32,081 bases of DNA from Oceanicola sp. (GCA_022447275.1 JAKVBK010000033.1:1-32081), one strand, 5' to 3'; counted from the stretch's first letter, positions 16,789 to 27,828 are shown. The notes: generated by a model not told the origin, from the sequence alone. Numbers and translations: made by a program.

Positions 16789-17146
16789 GATTTGAACTCC
16801 TTAGAAGTACCCCAATCATGTTGGCAGTGATTTCGCCCATACAATGATCCCCGACGTAGGGTAACTTGCGCATCGGCAGAGTGCTGGATCCGGTCACGGG
16901 CCTAACTTTACTAAATTATACATTTTAATTCATGTGTTTAGTTCTGTCATCCAATCTCAAGTCAGATCACATAGCACCTCATGCGAGCAGCGCTAAGGAT
17001 GGCTACAAACAAGGGTAACATCCGCGTTATCCACTGTTGCAGCCGGGCGATTGCTGTATTGCCGGGCGAGGAAAGCGTGCCCCGATTTGGGTCTTGAAAG
17101 GCCAGCTAAAGGCCACCGAATGGGCACCTCAACAACGCGGCCAGTA
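16789..17146. other. 358-base intergenic region with AT-rich promoter segment
   Basis: No gene is seen. The left half, most AT-rich at about 16905-16955, should hold the promoter of the leftward protease gene: a minus-strand TATAAT at 16915-16920 lies about 125 bases before its start, but no good -35 accompanies it. The right half (about 16980-17146) is GC-rich and follows the stop of the FG-GAP gene; no clear terminator hairpin with a T-tract is present. Confidence 0.4.
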
Positions 17147-17893
17147 TCACCGCGCGCGAAACGGGCCTGCATAGCGATCCGGCGCGCCACAGGTCATGGC
17201 ATCTGCAAAGCCGCCTGCGTCGGCAGTAAGTTCCGGCAGTTCGCGAAGCGACAGCAAGTCATTGTTCAGCCGCAAGGCAACCAGCCCGGACCAGTTTGCA
17301 GTGGCAAGGATCATTTCGGGTTGGGCGCCGCAATCGGCCACCCCGCCGGAGATGAATGCCTGTCCGATACGATGGTTGGTCAGGCCAGACTGCGTGGCGA
17401 TCTCGCGTAAAGCGCCCTGCTCAAACCGCCAGACACGCAGCGTTTTTGCCAGATGTGGCCTGTCAATAAAGGCGATCTCCACAGCGCCATCGCCATCCAG
17501 ATCGTGCCAGGCCACAGGTGCCAGCCACCTGAAACGGGTGCCAATCGGCGGGGTCGCCGTGACAAGACCATTCGGGCCGTACACTGCAAGCCGCGCCCCC
17601 AGACGCGCGTCGCTTTCCACAACGATGGCCTCGCGCGCACCATCGCCAGTGACATCCGCCAAACGCGGCCGCAGGTCTTCAAAGACGCGGCTTTGCGGAA
17701 GGGTTATGCGCACTGTCTTACCTGACGCCTTTAAGACAAGCGTTCCCCACTCAGGTGTATCGCCCAAAACGCCATGGCCGTAGCGGTTGGTTGGATCGTC
17801 AAACCGCGCAGACACAACGTCAGCCGCAGCAGCACTGCCAAGAACCGTGCAACTGGCGATAAGGGCAGCCAAAGCGCCGCGGGTGCTACGCAT
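17147..17893 (-). CDS. Exported FG-GAP/VCBS repeat protein of unknown function
   Basis: The 248-aa product has an N-terminal signal peptide (about 1-24, ending GSAAAA). Two Ca-binding-like FG-GAP motifs follow: DVTGDGAREAIVVE (80-93) and DLDGDGAVEIAFID (131-144), spaced about 51 residues apart as in beta-propeller blades. C188 and C235 could form a disulfide. It is expected in the periplasm or outside the cell. I chose the ATG at 17893 because the signal peptide starts there, though the ribosome-binding site is poor; a TTG at 17965 would add 24 residues. It lies 78 bases downstream of the ferredoxin gene on the same strand and is probably co-transcribed. No function can be assigned. Confidence 0.8.
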   Translation of the reverse strand: MRSTRGALAALIASCTVLGSAAAADVVSARFDDPTNRYGHGVLGDTPEWGTLVLKASGKTVRITLPQSRVFEDLRPRLADVTGDGAREAIVVESDARLGARLAVYGPNGLVTATPPIGTRFRWLAPVAWHDLDGDGAVEIAFIDRPHLAKTLRVWRFEQGALREIATQSGLTNHRIGQAFISGGVADCGAQPEMILATANWSGLVALRLNNDLLSLRELPELTADAGGFADAMTCGAPDRYAGPFRAR

Positions 17894-17971
17894 CAATACG
17901 CGACACCGCAGACGCGGCGCCTTCCTATGCGGTGCAAGCCCGCGCACTGTACGGGCCAACCCCAAAGCTTC

Positions 17972-18824
<853 letters not shown>

Positions 18825-18918
18825 GTGTAACGCGCCGTTTCACGCCCCTTCGCGCCACGTAACAGGCGTGCTATGCTCGCAGCGAACAGGGCCCAGAACC
18901 CGCTGTCCGAGCAGGCAT

Positions 18919-19521
18919 ATGACACCAACGCGCCGTTCCTTCGGCCATCGCATTGCACGCTTGCGCGCTTTTGTGCGGGCGTCTTTGGCCTGTGCAGGCG
19001 TGCTCTTTCTGGCAGGCTGCAACGCCGTTTTGCAGAACGGAGCCGTCGCCCGGTTCATGGAGCCCGAGCCAATCCGCGTTTTGGCTGCTGGCCCGCCAAA
19101 TGCAGTGCCCGGCACCTGCTGGGGGCGCGAGCAAACCCCTGCCATTATCGAAACCGAAACCTATCAAGTGCTCATACAGCCTGCGCGCATCGCATCCGAT
19201 GGTGCTGTACTCGAACCGCCGATCTATAAAACCGATACCCGTCAACGCATCGTCCGGGAACGGCGCGAATTGTGGTTTGAAGCCCTGTGCGACAGCCAGT
19301 TCACCCCCGAATTCGTCGCATCACTACAACGCGCCCTCGCTGTGCGCGGGCTCTATGCGGGACCCGTTACAGGGAGCGTGGACGCCCGCACCCGCAACGC
19401 GATCCGCAGCTATCAAAAAGCCCAAGGCCTCGACAGCGCTGTTCTCTCACTGGCCGCCGCGCGCCAGCTTGGGCTAGTGACCATTGATCGGCCGGAAGGC
19501 CTTGCCCGCCCCAATGGGTAA
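18919..19521 (+). CDS. Lipoprotein with C-terminal peptidoglycan-binding domain
   Basis: The 200-aa product starts with a basic leader and hydrophobic segment ending in the lipobox LAGC (C34), so it should be lipid-anchored in the cell envelope. The middle (about 45-125) is of unknown fold and contains C67 and C124. Residues about 130-188 form a PG_binding_1 domain: ASLQRALAVRGLYAGPV, SVDARTRNAIRSYQKAQGL and LSLAAARQLGL. The ATG at 18919 is chosen because the signal sequence begins there; the ribosome-binding site is weak. The gene follows the OB-fold gene by 94 bases on the same strand and could be read from the same promoter, but a functional link is not evident. Confidence 0.85.
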   Translation: MTPTRRSFGHRIARLRAFVRASLACAGVLFLAGCNAVLQNGAVARFMEPEPIRVLAAGPPNAVPGTCWGREQTPAIIETETYQVLIQPARIASDGAVLEPPIYKTDTRQRIVRERRELWFEALCDSQFTPEFVASLQRALAVRGLYAGPVTGSVDARTRNAIRSYQKAQGLDSAVLSLAAARQLGLVTIDRPEGLARPNG

Positions 19522-19643
19522 GGGCAGCGCCTGCAGCAGCACCCGCTCACGGGCCGTTTCTCTTCGGTCCAGAGCTGTCGCGCACCGCCCATTCGTGCAG
19601 ACGGCCCAGCGCGGCCTCCGGGCTCAAGAACAGAGCGCCCCCT

Positions 19644-20618
19644 TCAATGGGCCAGCCACTTAAATGGCTGAGACGGGGCGAACTTGTCTGAAACATCGCC
19701 TGCAAAAACGGGGTGCTCTTTCAGGCTCAGTTTCTGCGGCTGCCCGCCCTCTGCAAAGTCAATATTGTCGAGATCGACCCAAAAGGCATTGGGGCTCACG
19801 GCAGATTCAAAATAATAGCGCCGCGCCGCGTGATCGGCGACAGAGCGCCAGATTGTACTCGCGATGTTGGGGGCATTCGCATCCGTGATCCCCAGCGGAA
19901 CAGACGCATTCCGGATGATCGAAAACGCCGCAGACGTCGCCAAACGCGGATCGTCGAATTTTGGCACGGATTGCAAATAGAAGGACGTCCGGACAAACCT
20001 GTCTGCCGCACGATTGGTACCAGGCAGCATCGACAGCCCACCAATCTGTCCCCAATAGGCCGTGAGGGCGAGTTGTTCGTCATAGGTTGGGGAGTTGGTC
20101 ATGACCTTATATTCGCCACCATGATGCACGACGCATTCGCCATTCAGATACTCAAAGATCGCTGAGTCTCCGCTGCTGTCTGACAGCGAAAGATGCAAAC
20201 CCGCGGCTTTTCCATTGGGCAGCGCAGGGGCGATGATCTGGAAAGATCCCGCCGTCAGACCCGCGACGGCCTCTGCCACCGTTGCGTAATTGTCGAGGGC
20301 ATATTGCGCCCATGCACCCACAGAAAGCCGGGGCCTATCATCATCTGAACGCGCTGCATAATCCGCTTCAGCCAGGTAGAGCAGGTTGGCAACAAGCCCT
20401 GCCTCATTCATGCCGTCTGCGGTGCCAACATCGTAGCCAGAAAGGGTGACTGAGCCGTATGTCGAGGCCCACGCAACAGAGCCCGGCCCAAAGCCCCCAT
20501 CCCGCTTCATACCTTTGGGGTAAAACCACAAATCAGAGCCGAGGTCTTCATACCAGTCCATGCTTCTTGCGGTAATGAAGCTGCCAGCGCCGGATTCATA
20601 CAAAAGTCGTGTGCACAT
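19644..20618 (-). CDS. Linear amide C-N hydrolase (choloylglycine hydrolase/penicillin V acylase, Ntn)
   Basis: The 324-aa Ntn hydrolase has the nucleophile C2 directly after Met (MCTR), exposed by Met removal without a propeptide. Other active-site residues are R18 and D21 (ARSMDW), N71 (DGMNEAGL) and N175 (VMTNSPTYDEQ), with an Arg in RFVRTSFYL (about 207-210). There is no signal peptide, so it is cytoplasmic. A strong GGAGG site lies six bases before the ATG. Family members hydrolyse bile-salt amides, penicillin V or N-acyl homoserine lactones. In a marine bacterium the last or another acyl amide is more plausible, but this is inference. It is monocistronic and convergent with the lipoprotein gene. 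Confidence 0.92.
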   Translation of the reverse strand: MCTRLLYESGAGSFITARSMDWYEDLGSDLWFYPKGMKRDGGFGPGSVAWASTYGSVTLSGYDVGTADGMNEAGLVANLLYLAEADYAARSDDDRPRLSVGAWAQYALDNYATVAEAVAGLTAGSFQIIAPALPNGKAAGLHLSLSDSSGDSAIFEYLNGECVVHHGGEYKVMTNSPTYDEQLALTAYWGQIGGLSMLPGTNRAADRFVRTSFYLQSVPKFDDPRLATSAAFSIIRNASVPLGITDANAPNIASTIWRSVADHAARRYYFESAVSPNAFWVDLDNIDFAEGGQPQKLSLKEHPVFAGDVSDKFAPSQPFKWLAH

Positions 20619-20844
20619 GCTTTTCCTCCCCTGTCTTTGATACTTAAATCGATCATTCGATGCTTAGCATGGAAAGATGCGTGTTAGGGATCACCTTACA
20701 AATTCAGGCGTTCTCAAGAGGCAGCGCCCAAATTAGAAGCCGCGCCATACAAGGCTTGGATCACCTGACTACACCAAGGGGTTTGGCGCAAAGGCTTCTG
20801 ATATCCGCTTGGTGGGTTTGCACCAAACATCACGCCACACCCCG

Positions 20845-21516
20845 TCAGCGTAACTCAGAAGATATCTGTTCATCCGTGCCCATGATTTGGTTTTGGGCAC
20901 GCAAAGCCGTCGATGACAAGGCCGACAAGGGGGCGGAAAGAAAACTCCAGGCTGGCGCTGTTCGTAAGGGTAGCTGACCGGCTTGGCGCTCCGGCAGACG
21001 GAAAGGTGCCATCCAACGGGCCGCAGGCGACAGCAATGCCCGGGCGCGGGCGCCTGGCCTTGCCACAACGGCGATGGGAACCTCGCGCGCCAAGTCTTGC
21101 CAGCGGTGCCAGCGATGCAGATCTGCCAGCCCATCCCCGCCCATGATCCAGACGAAGCGTCGCCCTGGCACGGCGTGTCGCAGTTCCGACAGCGTATCCA
21201 CCGTTGCCCGTGTGCCCCAATGCGCCTCTGGCGCGCAGACATGTTCTTTCGGATGGCAGGCCAGATCTCGGGCTGTAGCCAACCGCTTGGATAGAGGCGC
21301 AGGCGCGCGCTTTTTCAACGGGTTACCTGGAGATACCAACCACCAGACCGCATCGAGTTGCAGCCGCTTCAAAGCGGTGCGACTTACCAAAACATGCCCT
21401 GCATGTGGGGGATCAAACGTGCCGCCGAATACCCCGATCCTCTGCCCCGGTCGCGACACAGGCAAATCGGGCCGTGCCAGCGCAGGGTCAGCAAAGATCA
21501 GCCGGGCAGATGTCAT
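20845..21516 (-). CDS. nadD: Nicotinate-nucleotide adenylyltransferase
   Basis: The 223-aa product converts nicotinate mononucleotide and ATP to deamido-NAD in NAD synthesis. Diagnostic motifs are GVFGGTFDPPHAGH (28-41), with the nucleotidyl-transfer histidines, the substrate-binding IMGGDGLADLHRWHRW (124-139), and the C-terminal SSTALRAQ (201-208), the family ISSTxIR motif. An N-terminal extension of about 25 residues precedes the fold, as often seen in Rhodobacteraceae. Its start lies only 32 bases from that of the divergent protease gene. The usual partner genes (proA, rsfS) are not beside it here. Confidence 0.95.
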   Translation of the reverse strand: MTSARLIFADPALARPDLPVSRPGQRIGVFGGTFDPPHAGHVLVSRTALKRLQLDAVWWLVSPGNPLKKRAPAPLSKRLATARDLACHPKEHVCAPEAHWGTRATVDTLSELRHAVPGRRFVWIMGGDGLADLHRWHRWQDLAREVPIAVVARPGARARALLSPAARWMAPFRLPERQAGQLPLRTAPAWSFLSAPLSALSSTALRAQNQIMGTDEQISSELR

Positions 21517-21548
21517 GGTCTGTTCCCACTTTTCCGATTGATGGCTTC

Positions 21549-22472
21549 ATGGCACAGTCTTTGATGATGCGCACCCCGTCATGTTCTCCACACGCTCTGG
21601 TTGCCCTTATTTGGGCCCTTTTACAGAGCTTACCCACAGCCGCAGAGGCGAACAGTTCCCGTTTGGACGTGGACAGCCCGAGCGCCAATGCCGTCGCCAT
21701 GTTGGGCGGCTGCAGCGCCACGCTGATTGCGCCGGACAAAGCCCTTGCTGCAGCACACTGCTTCAGCATCCGTACCCGCGGCATGGATGCAGAAAAGACG
21801 CTCTGCCCAAAGCTGTCCATGCAGGCGAATATGAGCAAGACCCCGAAGCTAGACCCGTATACGTGGCACAAAACCCAGTTCCAGCCCAAGCTCCGCTTTG
21901 GGGCTGACGGTCGCGATGGAGATTTGCCATCGTTCCAGATCTCTCATTTCACGATGCCACTGTGTGGAGACATGGTCCTGTTGCGGCTCAGCGAGCCGGT
22001 ACCGGCAGACATCGCAATTCCTATTCCAATCATCACGGGCGCGGGCACGGAGAACGGCCTCGAGATCGCGCTGATCCGCGGCCCCTTGCGCCACGCAGGT
22101 TTTGGCCGTGCAAATGGCGAGGCCAAAGGCAAGGCCCAACGCTCGGGTGGAAGGGTGTCCTATTGGGGGCAGAATAATTGCCATCTTTACGCGCTGCCCC
22201 CCAAGCGTGCCAATGGGCGCCGCATCAACAGCGGTGACAGCGGTGCCCCTTTGATCCTGCGCCTGAGCGATGGCCGCGACGTCATCATGGGGGTGATGTG
22301 GGGACGCGGCAATCCTGATGGCGAGGCCTGCGGGCTTCCAAGCTCCATACCGCCTGAAAATCACGGCAGTTACACGGCAACATTTCGCGGCAAGGTGCAG
22401 GGCACACAAGCCACCGATATCGGCGACTGGCTGTCGCGTATGGTTCCAGAAGCCGCGATAACGCTGCCCTGA
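21549..22472 (+). CDS. Secreted trypsin-like serine protease
   Basis: The 307-aa product has a hydrophobic signal segment (about 14-34, ending PTAAEA) and a trypsin-fold domain. The triad is H70 (LAAAHCF), D141 (CGDMVLLRLS) and S231 (NSGDSGAPLI). Cys55 and Cys71 are placed for the standard disulfide, and C86, C139, C211 and C261 may form others. A 60-residue insert between H70 and D141 makes it atypical. The mature N-terminus does not resemble IVGG. It is not closely similar to the META-fused protease at 15574-16788 outside the catalytic motifs. The start is uncertain: ATGs at 21549, 21564 and 21567 all precede the signal peptide, with only a weak site. Confidence 0.85.
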   Translation: MAQSLMMRTPSCSPHALVALIWALLQSLPTAAEANSSRLDVDSPSANAVAMLGGCSATLIAPDKALAAAHCFSIRTRGMDAEKTLCPKLSMQANMSKTPKLDPYTWHKTQFQPKLRFGADGRDGDLPSFQISHFTMPLCGDMVLLRLSEPVPADIAIPIPIITGAGTENGLEIALIRGPLRHAGFGRANGEAKGKAQRSGGRVSYWGQNNCHLYALPPKRANGRRINSGDSGAPLILRLSDGRDVIMGVMWGRGNPDGEACGLPSSIPPENHGSYTATFRGKVQGTQATDIGDWLSRMVPEAAITLP

Positions 22473-22514
22473 CACCCAAGCCCGCGAATTGTGAGCGGGT
22501 GCAGTCGCGCAGTA

Positions 22515-23048
22515 TCAGGCGTCTCGGTGTAGTTTGAAGAAATAGGGCGGCGCCAAGCCTTTCATATCCATCCAGCCCATCATTGTATCGTCGTCAAGAA
22601 CGGCGAAGACATCGATGATCGGCTTGGCGTCATAGACCATGGCGGCATGTGTTCTTCCCCTGAACTCAACAGTCCTGAGACGGGCCCGAGGTTTTGACGT
22701 GCGCACAAAGGGCAGCATCACAGGGAAAAAGATGGGAAGGATACTGTCCCGAAAGGGCAGATTGGCCGTCAGGTTGATCGGAAGCAAGGCAGGGTTTACA
22801 GCCGCTCATCCCCAGATGGGTATTTCGTGGATGAGCGGAAAAACTTCCTCTGGGCCCCTGAATTCCTTGCCATACCAATAGGAGCTTTCGAGCATCCCAT
22901 CCATTTTATGGCCTGTCGCGATGCCGGCTCGGCGCCATTTTCCGATCACCTGGGAGGCTCTCGCGGGCGCCAAGCTGTCAAACAGCGCGATCGCCTCATC
23001 CGGTGTTATTGCCGCCGTATCCGACACTTTCGTCTTGTCTAAAGGCAT
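22515..23048 (-). pseudogene. GXWXG/DUF4334 protein gene interrupted by an in-frame TGA
   Basis: Two open stretches in the same frame, separated only by TGA at 22806-22808 (codon 81), together give the usual layout of a GXWXG-DUF4334 protein of about 177 residues. The first part carries VIGKWRRAG, TGHKMDGMLESSYWYGKEF and ends EIPIWG. The second continues at once with AAVNPALLPINL and the DUF4334 signature RLRTVEFRGRTHAAMVYDAKPIIDVF and DDDTMMGWMDMKG. No frameshift or insertion is needed; one base change explains the break. Both halves retain good conservation, so the mutation is recent, a sequencing error, or readthrough occurs. Family function is unknown. It is convergent with the protease gene and divergent from ettA. 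Confidence 0.8.
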
Positions 23049-23281
23049 TATTGCAATTCGTGGTCAAAATACTTTGCGAGAAGATGCTACACCTATGCAC
23101 AATGAAAACAACGGGGCTTGCAGAAAGCAGCTCAGAGTGCACCCCAAAGCGCTCTGCGTAGGGCCGTTGGGATAAAATCATTCACCGTTGAAATCGCCCC
23201 ATGGCGCCAGCCGTTGCCCTTCTGCGCGGCGCAGCCTAAACACTTGCCCAACCTCAGACACCCATTCGCGGAGCTTTCCCC

Positions 23282-24937
23282 ATGGCAGCCTATCAATACG
23301 TCTATCACATGGATGGCGTCTCCAAGACCTATCCCGGTGGCAAGAAATGTTTTGAAAACATTCGCCTGTCCTTTCTTCCGGGCGTGAAGATCGGTGTTGT
23401 CGGCGTCAATGGCGCCGGTAAATCCACGCTCATGAAGATTATGGCCGGTCTCGACAAAGATTTCACCGGTGAGGCTTGGTCGGCAGAAGGCGCCAAGGTT
23501 GGCTATCTGCCGCAGGAGCCGCAGCTCGATGAAAGCCTGACCGTGCGCGAGAACGTCATGCTGGGTGTGGCCGCACAGCAGGCCAAGATCGACCGCTTCA
23601 ATGAACTGGCGATGAACTATTCTGACGAAACCGCAGATGAGATGGCCCAGCTGCAAGACGAGATCGACGCCGGCAACCTATGGGATCTCGACAGTCAGGT
23701 GGATGTATCCATGGAGGCGCTGCGCTGTCCGCCCGATGACGCCATGCCGGAAAACCTGTCAGGCGGGGAGCGCCGCCGGGTGGCGTTGTGCAAGCTGTTG
23801 CTGGAAGCCCCCGACATGCTGCTGCTCGACGAACCGACAAACCACCTCGATGCAGAAACCATTGCCTGGCTCCAGCAACACCTGATCGATTACAAGGGCA
23901 CGATCCTGATCGTGACGCACGACCGCTACTTCCTTGACGATATCACCGGCTGGATTCTTGAGCTCGACCGGGGCCGCGGCATCCCCTACGAAGGCAACTA
24001 TTCCGCCTGGCTGGAGCAGAAAGCCAAGCGCCTCGAGCAGGAAGCCAAGGAAGACAAATCGCGACAGAAAACGCTGGAACGCGAGCTTTCCTGGATCCGG
24101 CAAGGCGCCAAGGCCCGGCAGGCCAAGTCCAAGGCGCGGATCGCAGCCTATGAAGAGATGGCAAACCAGTCTGAGCGCGACAAGGTCGGAAAAGCACAAA
24201 TCGTTATTCCCAACGGTCCACGCCTTGGCTCCAAGGTTATTGAGGTTGAGGGGCTGCAAAAAGCCTATGGTGACAAGCTCTTGGTCGAAGGTCTTGAGTT
24301 TTCACTTCCACCCGGCGGCATCGTAGGTGTGATTGGCCCGAACGGCGCGGGTAAATCGACATTGTTCAAGATGCTAACCGGTCAGGAAACGCCCGACAGC
24401 GGCTCTGTTGCCTATGGTGACACCGTGAAGCTGTCCTATGTGGATCAATCGCGCGATGCGCTCGACCCTAAAGCCACGGTCTGGGAAGAGATTTCCGGCG
24501 GGGCCGAGATAATCGAATTGGGCGATGCGCAGATGAACAGCCGCGCCTATTGCGGGGCGTTCAACTTCAAAGGCGGTGATCAGCAGAAACCTGTGGGTTT
24601 GCTGTCAGGTGGTGAGCGCAACCGGGTGCACATGGCCAAGCTGCTGAAATCCGGCGGCAATGTCTTGCTGCTCGACGAACCGACAAACGACCTTGACGTG
24701 GAAACCCTGCGCGCATTGGAAGACGCGCTGGAAGATTTTGCGGGCTGCGCTGTGATCATCTCGCACGATCGCTTCTTCCTTGACCGGCTGTGCACCCACA
24801 TCCTCGCTTTCGAGGGTGAGGCCCATGTGGAATGGTTCGAGGGCAATTTTGAGGCCTATGAGGAAGATAAGGCCCGCCGCCTTGGCCCCGACGCGTTGGA
24901 GCCAAAGCGCCTCAAGCACAAGAAATTCACCCGCTGA
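23282..24937 (+). CDS. ettA: Energy-dependent translational throttle protein EttA (ABC-F)
   Basis: The 551-aa soluble ABC-F ATPase binds the ribosomal E site and gates the first elongation step according to ATP/ADP level. Two ABC domains are joined by the P-site interaction linker. Walker A motifs are GVNGAGKST (41-49) and GPNGAGKST, signatures [11 protein letters not shown] and [11 protein letters not shown], and Walker B regions [11 protein letters not shown] and [11 protein letters not shown]. The linker includes the charged helix [20 protein letters not shown]. The arm insertion (residues about 95-140, [15 protein letters not shown]) and the overall length match EttA rather than Uup or YheS. 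The ATG begins [15 protein letters not shown], the usual EttA start. Confidence 0.96.
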   Translation: MAAYQYVYHMDGVSKTYPGGKKCFENIRLSFLPGVKIGVVGVNGAGKSTLMKIMAGLDKDFTGEAWSAEGAKVGYLPQEPQLDESLTVRENVMLGVAAQQAKIDRFNELAMNYSDETADEMAQLQDEIDAGNLWDLDSQVDVSMEALRCPPDDAMPENLSGGERRRVALCKLLLEAPDMLLLDEPTNHLDAETIAWLQQHLIDYKGTILIVTHDRYFLDDITGWILELDRGRGIPYEGNYSAWLEQKAKRLEQEAKEDKSRQKTLERELSWIRQGAKARQAKSKARIAAYEEMANQSERDKVGKAQIVIPNGPRLGSKVIEVEGLQKAYGDKLLVEGLEFSLPPGGIVGVIGPNGAGKSTLFKMLTGQETPDSGSVAYGDTVKLSYVDQSRDALDPKATVWEEISGGAEIIELGDAQMNSRAYCGAFNFKGGDQQKPVGLLSGGERNRVHMAKLLKSGGNVLLLDEPTNDLDVETLRALEDALEDFAGCAVIISHDRFFLDRLCTHILAFEGEAHVEWFEGNFEAYEEDKARRLGPDALEPKRLKHKKFTR

Positions 24938-24957
24938 TCAGATGACAGAGCGACGCT

Positions 24958-24986
24958 GTGATCGCCCTGCATCGTGGGGCGGTCAC
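24958..24986. terminator. Possible terminator hairpin between ettA and the GlsB-like gene
   Basis: GTGATCGCCC (24958-24967) pairs fully (one G-T) with GGGCGGTCAC (24977-24986) around a nine-base loop. It sits between convergent genes, 20 bases after the ettA stop. No T-tract follows on either strand, so it may only protect 3' ends. Confidence 0.4.
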
Positions 24987-25008
24987 ATACATGGCAGCGG
25001 GGCTAGGG

Positions 25009-25248
25009 TTAGCGGCCGCGCCAATGGGTCGGGATGATAATCAACGCCCCGATTGCGGAGATGATCGCGTCGAGCCCCGGCGAACCAAAGCCAATCCCGA
25101 ACATGATCCGCACGAACGCAAAGAGGAATGCGCCACCGACGCAGATGATGATCGATTGCAGCACCCCATTGCGGGTAAACTCCCACCGTTCAGACAGATA
25201 GCCAACAATCCCCGCGATCACGACGGTTCCGATGAGGGATGGAAACAT
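25009..25248 (-). CDS. GlsB/YeaQ/YmgE family small membrane protein
   Basis: The 79-aa inner-membrane protein has three hydrophobic segments (about 4-18, 31-50 and 57-73) with glycine-rich helices: GTVVIAGIVGYLSE, SIIICVGGAFLFAF and ISAIGALIIIP. This matches the transglycosylase-associated/GlsB stress-response family, though it is slightly more divergent than typical members. The ATG has AAGG seven bases upstream. It is monocistronic, convergent with ettA and downstream of uvrB. Role in stress is inferred from the family only. Confidence 0.8.
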   Translation of the reverse strand: MFPSLIGTVVIAGIVGYLSERWEFTRNGVLQSIIICVGGAFLFAFVRIMFGIGFGSPGLDAIISAIGALIIIPTHWRGR

Positions 25249-25480
25249 GGGGCGGCCTTTCCTGTTGCGTCCTAAAGATATGGCGCGCGCGACGCGGGCT
25301 TACAAGCAAAGGGCATGGGCGCAGGGTCAAACACTACAATCCCAAGCCCGCGCGTATGGCGCCACCTTGAACGTCGCGCCCCAGACCCCGCCGCACAATC
25401 GGCCCTGCACCTGAAGATGATCGACATACGAGGTCCAAGATCTCACCACCCCAAATAGCAGCAAGACCTTAGCCAGCTGC

Positions 25481-27673
25481 TCAGCCCCGTCTTTTGCGTC
25501 GCTTGTTCCCGCCTCTTTGGCCGGCGCGGCCAGCCGTGCTGCGACCGGAGGCTTTAGCACTGTCTTCTACCGCTTGTTCCACGGCGGATTGGCGGGCCAG
25601 TGGATCGTCAGAAACGGCAAGGTCCACCGCTTCCAGCCGTTTGACCTCATCGCGCAAGCGGGCCGCTTCTTCGAACTCAAGGTTCTCAGCCGCCTTGCGC
25701 ATATCTGCCCGAAGCCCGTCCAGCACAGCGGCAAGGTTCTGCCCTGCCATCGGCTTTTCGATCTTGGCGGTGACGCGGCTTTGATCCGTGTCGCCCTGGT
25801 AGAGGCCCGCCAGCACGTCTTCGACATTCTTCTTCACCGTTTCAGGTGTAATGCCGTGCGCCTCGTTATAAGCAATCTGCTTGGTGCGGCGGCGTTCGGT
25901 TTCGCGCAGGGCGCGCTCCATCGATCCGGTGACTTTGTCGGCATACATGATCACCCGACCATCAGCATTTCGGGCCGCGCGTCCGATGGTCTGGATCAAT
26001 GATGTCTCCGAGCGCAGAAACCCCTCCTTGTCGGCATCCAGAATGGCCACAAGGCCACATTCGGGAATGTCCAATCCCTCTCGCAGCAGGTTGATGCCCA
26101 CCAGCACGTCAAAGGCGCCCAAGCGCAGGTCTCGCAGGATTTCGATGCGTTCGATCGTGTCGATATCAGAATGCATGTAGCGGACCCGGATACCCTGCTC
26201 GTGCAGGTATTCTGTGAGGTCTTCGGCCATGCGCTTTGTCAGCGTGGTGGCCAGCGTCCGATAGCCCCGCTCGGCAACCATGCGGATCTCGTCGAGCAGA
26301 TCGTCTACCTGCATTTCGACAGGACGGATTTCCACCTCCGGGTCCAACAGGCCTGTGGGGCGGATCACTTGCTCGGTGAACACACCGCCGGACTCCTCCA
26401 ACTCCCAGGCTGCGGGCGTGGCGGATACGAAAACAGACTGGGGCCGCATGGCATCCCATTCCTCGAATTTGAGGGGGCGGTTATCCATGCAGGATGGCAG
26501 GCGAAACCCGTGCTCTGCCAGCGTGAACTTGCGCCGGTAGTCGCCCCGATACATGCCCCCGATCTGCGGCACCGAGACATGGCTTTCATCGGCAAAGACA
26601 ATTGCATTGTCGGGGATGAATTCGAACAGGGTGGGGGGCGGCTCGCCAGGCGCTCGGCCCGTCAGATAACGTGAATAGTTCTCAATCCCGTTGCAGACGC
26701 CTGTGGCCTCCAGCATCTCGAGGTCGAAATTGGTGCGTTGTTCCAATCGCTGCGCCTCGAGCAGCTTGCCCTCAGCCACCAGTTGATCCAGGCGCACGCG
26801 CAGCTCTTTTTTGATCCCGACAACGGCTTGCTGCATCGTCGGGCGGGGTGTCACGTAGTGGCTATTGGCATAGATGCGGATGCGTTCAAATGTGTCGGTT
26901 TTCTCGCCCGTCAACGGATCGAACTCCGTCAGGCTTTCCAACTCATCGCCGAAAAAACTCATCCGCCAGGCGCGATCTTCAAGGTGGGCAGGCCAAATCT
27001 CCAGAGCATCGCCGCGCACCCGGAATGACCCCCGCTGAAAGGCCTGATCGTTGCGCCGATATTGCTGGGCAATCAGTTCCGCCATCACCTTGCGCTGCTC
27101 ATATTCGCGCCCGACATGCAGATCCTGCGTCATCGCCCCGTATGTCTCTACCGAGCCGATGCCGTAGATGCAGGAGACGGACGCCACGATAATCACGTCG
27201 TCCCGCTCCAACAGAGCCCGCGTGGCGGAGTGGCGCATGCGGTCGATCTGCTCGTTTATCTGCGACTCCTTCTCGATATAGGTGTCCGAGCGCGCCACAT
27301 AGGCTTCAGGCTGGTAGTAGTCATAGTAGCTGACGAAATACTCCACGGCGTTGTCAGGAAAGAAGCCTTTGAACTCACCGTATAGCTGGGCGGCCAAGGT
27401 CTTGTTCGGCGCAAGGATGATTGCAGGCCGCTGCGTTTCCTCGATCACCTTGGCCATTGTGAAGGTCTTGCCAGTGCCCGTGGCGCCCAGCAAAACCTGG
27501 TTTTGCTCCCCATCGCGCACACCTTGGGACAGCTCTGCGATGGCGGTGGGCTGATCGCCTGCCGCTGAAAACTCAGTCTGCATCACAAATTGCTGCCCGC
27601 CTTCCAGCTTCTCGCGGGCGCGGATATCTGGCGCCGACTGAGCCGGCATGGCTTCAGGAGAATTGTTGTGCAT
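25481..27673 (-). CDS. uvrB: Excinuclease ABC subunit UvrB
   Basis: The 730-aa DNA-damage recognition helicase of nucleotide excision repair receives DNA from UvrA and recruits UvrC. Walker A is GATGTGKT (63-70). The beta-hairpin region includes [15 protein letters not shown]. Helicase motifs [15 protein letters not shown] and QTIGRAARN are present, and the C-terminal UVR motif ([15 protein letters not shown]) binds UvrC. The tail after it is long and basic (NKRRKRRG). The ATG at 27673 gives a family-like N-terminus; the frame stays open to 27877 but that part is not UvrB-like. I found no GTTC-N7-GTTC box in the 155 bases upstream, so SOS control is not supported here. Confidence 0.97.
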   Translation of the reverse strand: MHNNSPEAMPAQSAPDIRAREKLEGGQQFVMQTEFSAAGDQPTAIAELSQGVRDGEQNQVLLGATGTGKTFTMAKVIEETQRPAIILAPNKTLAAQLYGEFKGFFPDNAVEYFVSYYDYYQPEAYVARSDTYIEKESQINEQIDRMRHSATRALLERDDVIIVASVSCIYGIGSVETYGAMTQDLHVGREYEQRKVMAELIAQQYRRNDQAFQRGSFRVRGDALEIWPAHLEDRAWRMSFFGDELESLTEFDPLTGEKTDTFERIRIYANSHYVTPRPTMQQAVVGIKKELRVRLDQLVAEGKLLEAQRLEQRTNFDLEMLEATGVCNGIENYSRYLTGRAPGEPPPTLFEFIPDNAIVFADESHVSVPQIGGMYRGDYRRKFTLAEHGFRLPSCMDNRPLKFEEWDAMRPQSVFVSATPAAWELEESGGVFTEQVIRPTGLLDPEVEIRPVEMQVDDLLDEIRMVAERGYRTLATTLTKRMAEDLTEYLHEQGIRVRYMHSDIDTIERIEILRDLRLGAFDVLVGINLLREGLDIPECGLVAILDADKEGFLRSETSLIQTIGRAARNADGRVIMYADKVTGSMERALRETERRRTKQIAYNEAHGITPETVKKNVEDVLAGLYQGDTDQSRVTAKIEKPMAGQNLAAVLDGLRADMRKAAENLEFEEAARLRDEVKRLEAVDLAVSDDPLARQSAVEQAVEDSAKASGRSTAGRAGQRGGNKRRKRRG

Positions 27674-27828
27674 GGACGGTGGCCTTTCGTTCCGGGCAAA
27701 CCTTGTGGCAAATGCGGCGCAATTCAAGGCGCGGCAGGCGCAGATTTCAAAAGTGAAGGGTGCTGGATATTCAGCCGAGACAGATTGATATGGGCATAAG
27801 GCACGGCAGACACAACCGCCCTGCCAGC

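Noticed and set aside
19533-19670. Open minus-strand stretch past the Ntn hydrolase stop, in another frame, reading like protein
   Set aside because: It has no start of its own, overlaps the hydrolase end out of frame, and the hydrolase already ends in a family-like way; I could not identify a relative.
22806-22808. Possible selenocysteine codon in the DUF4334 gene
   Set aside because: The family is not known for selenocysteine, the position is not a conserved Cys, and I see no selenocysteine-type hairpin; a nonsense change is simpler.
25327-25560. Minus-strand frame of 77 codons overlapping the end of uvrB
   Set aside because: It starts inside uvrB in another frame, has no ribosome-binding site and no recognised domain.
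27674-27828. SOS box upstream of uvrB
   Set aside because: Only one GTTC (27689-27692) is present and no second half-site follows at seven bases on either strand.
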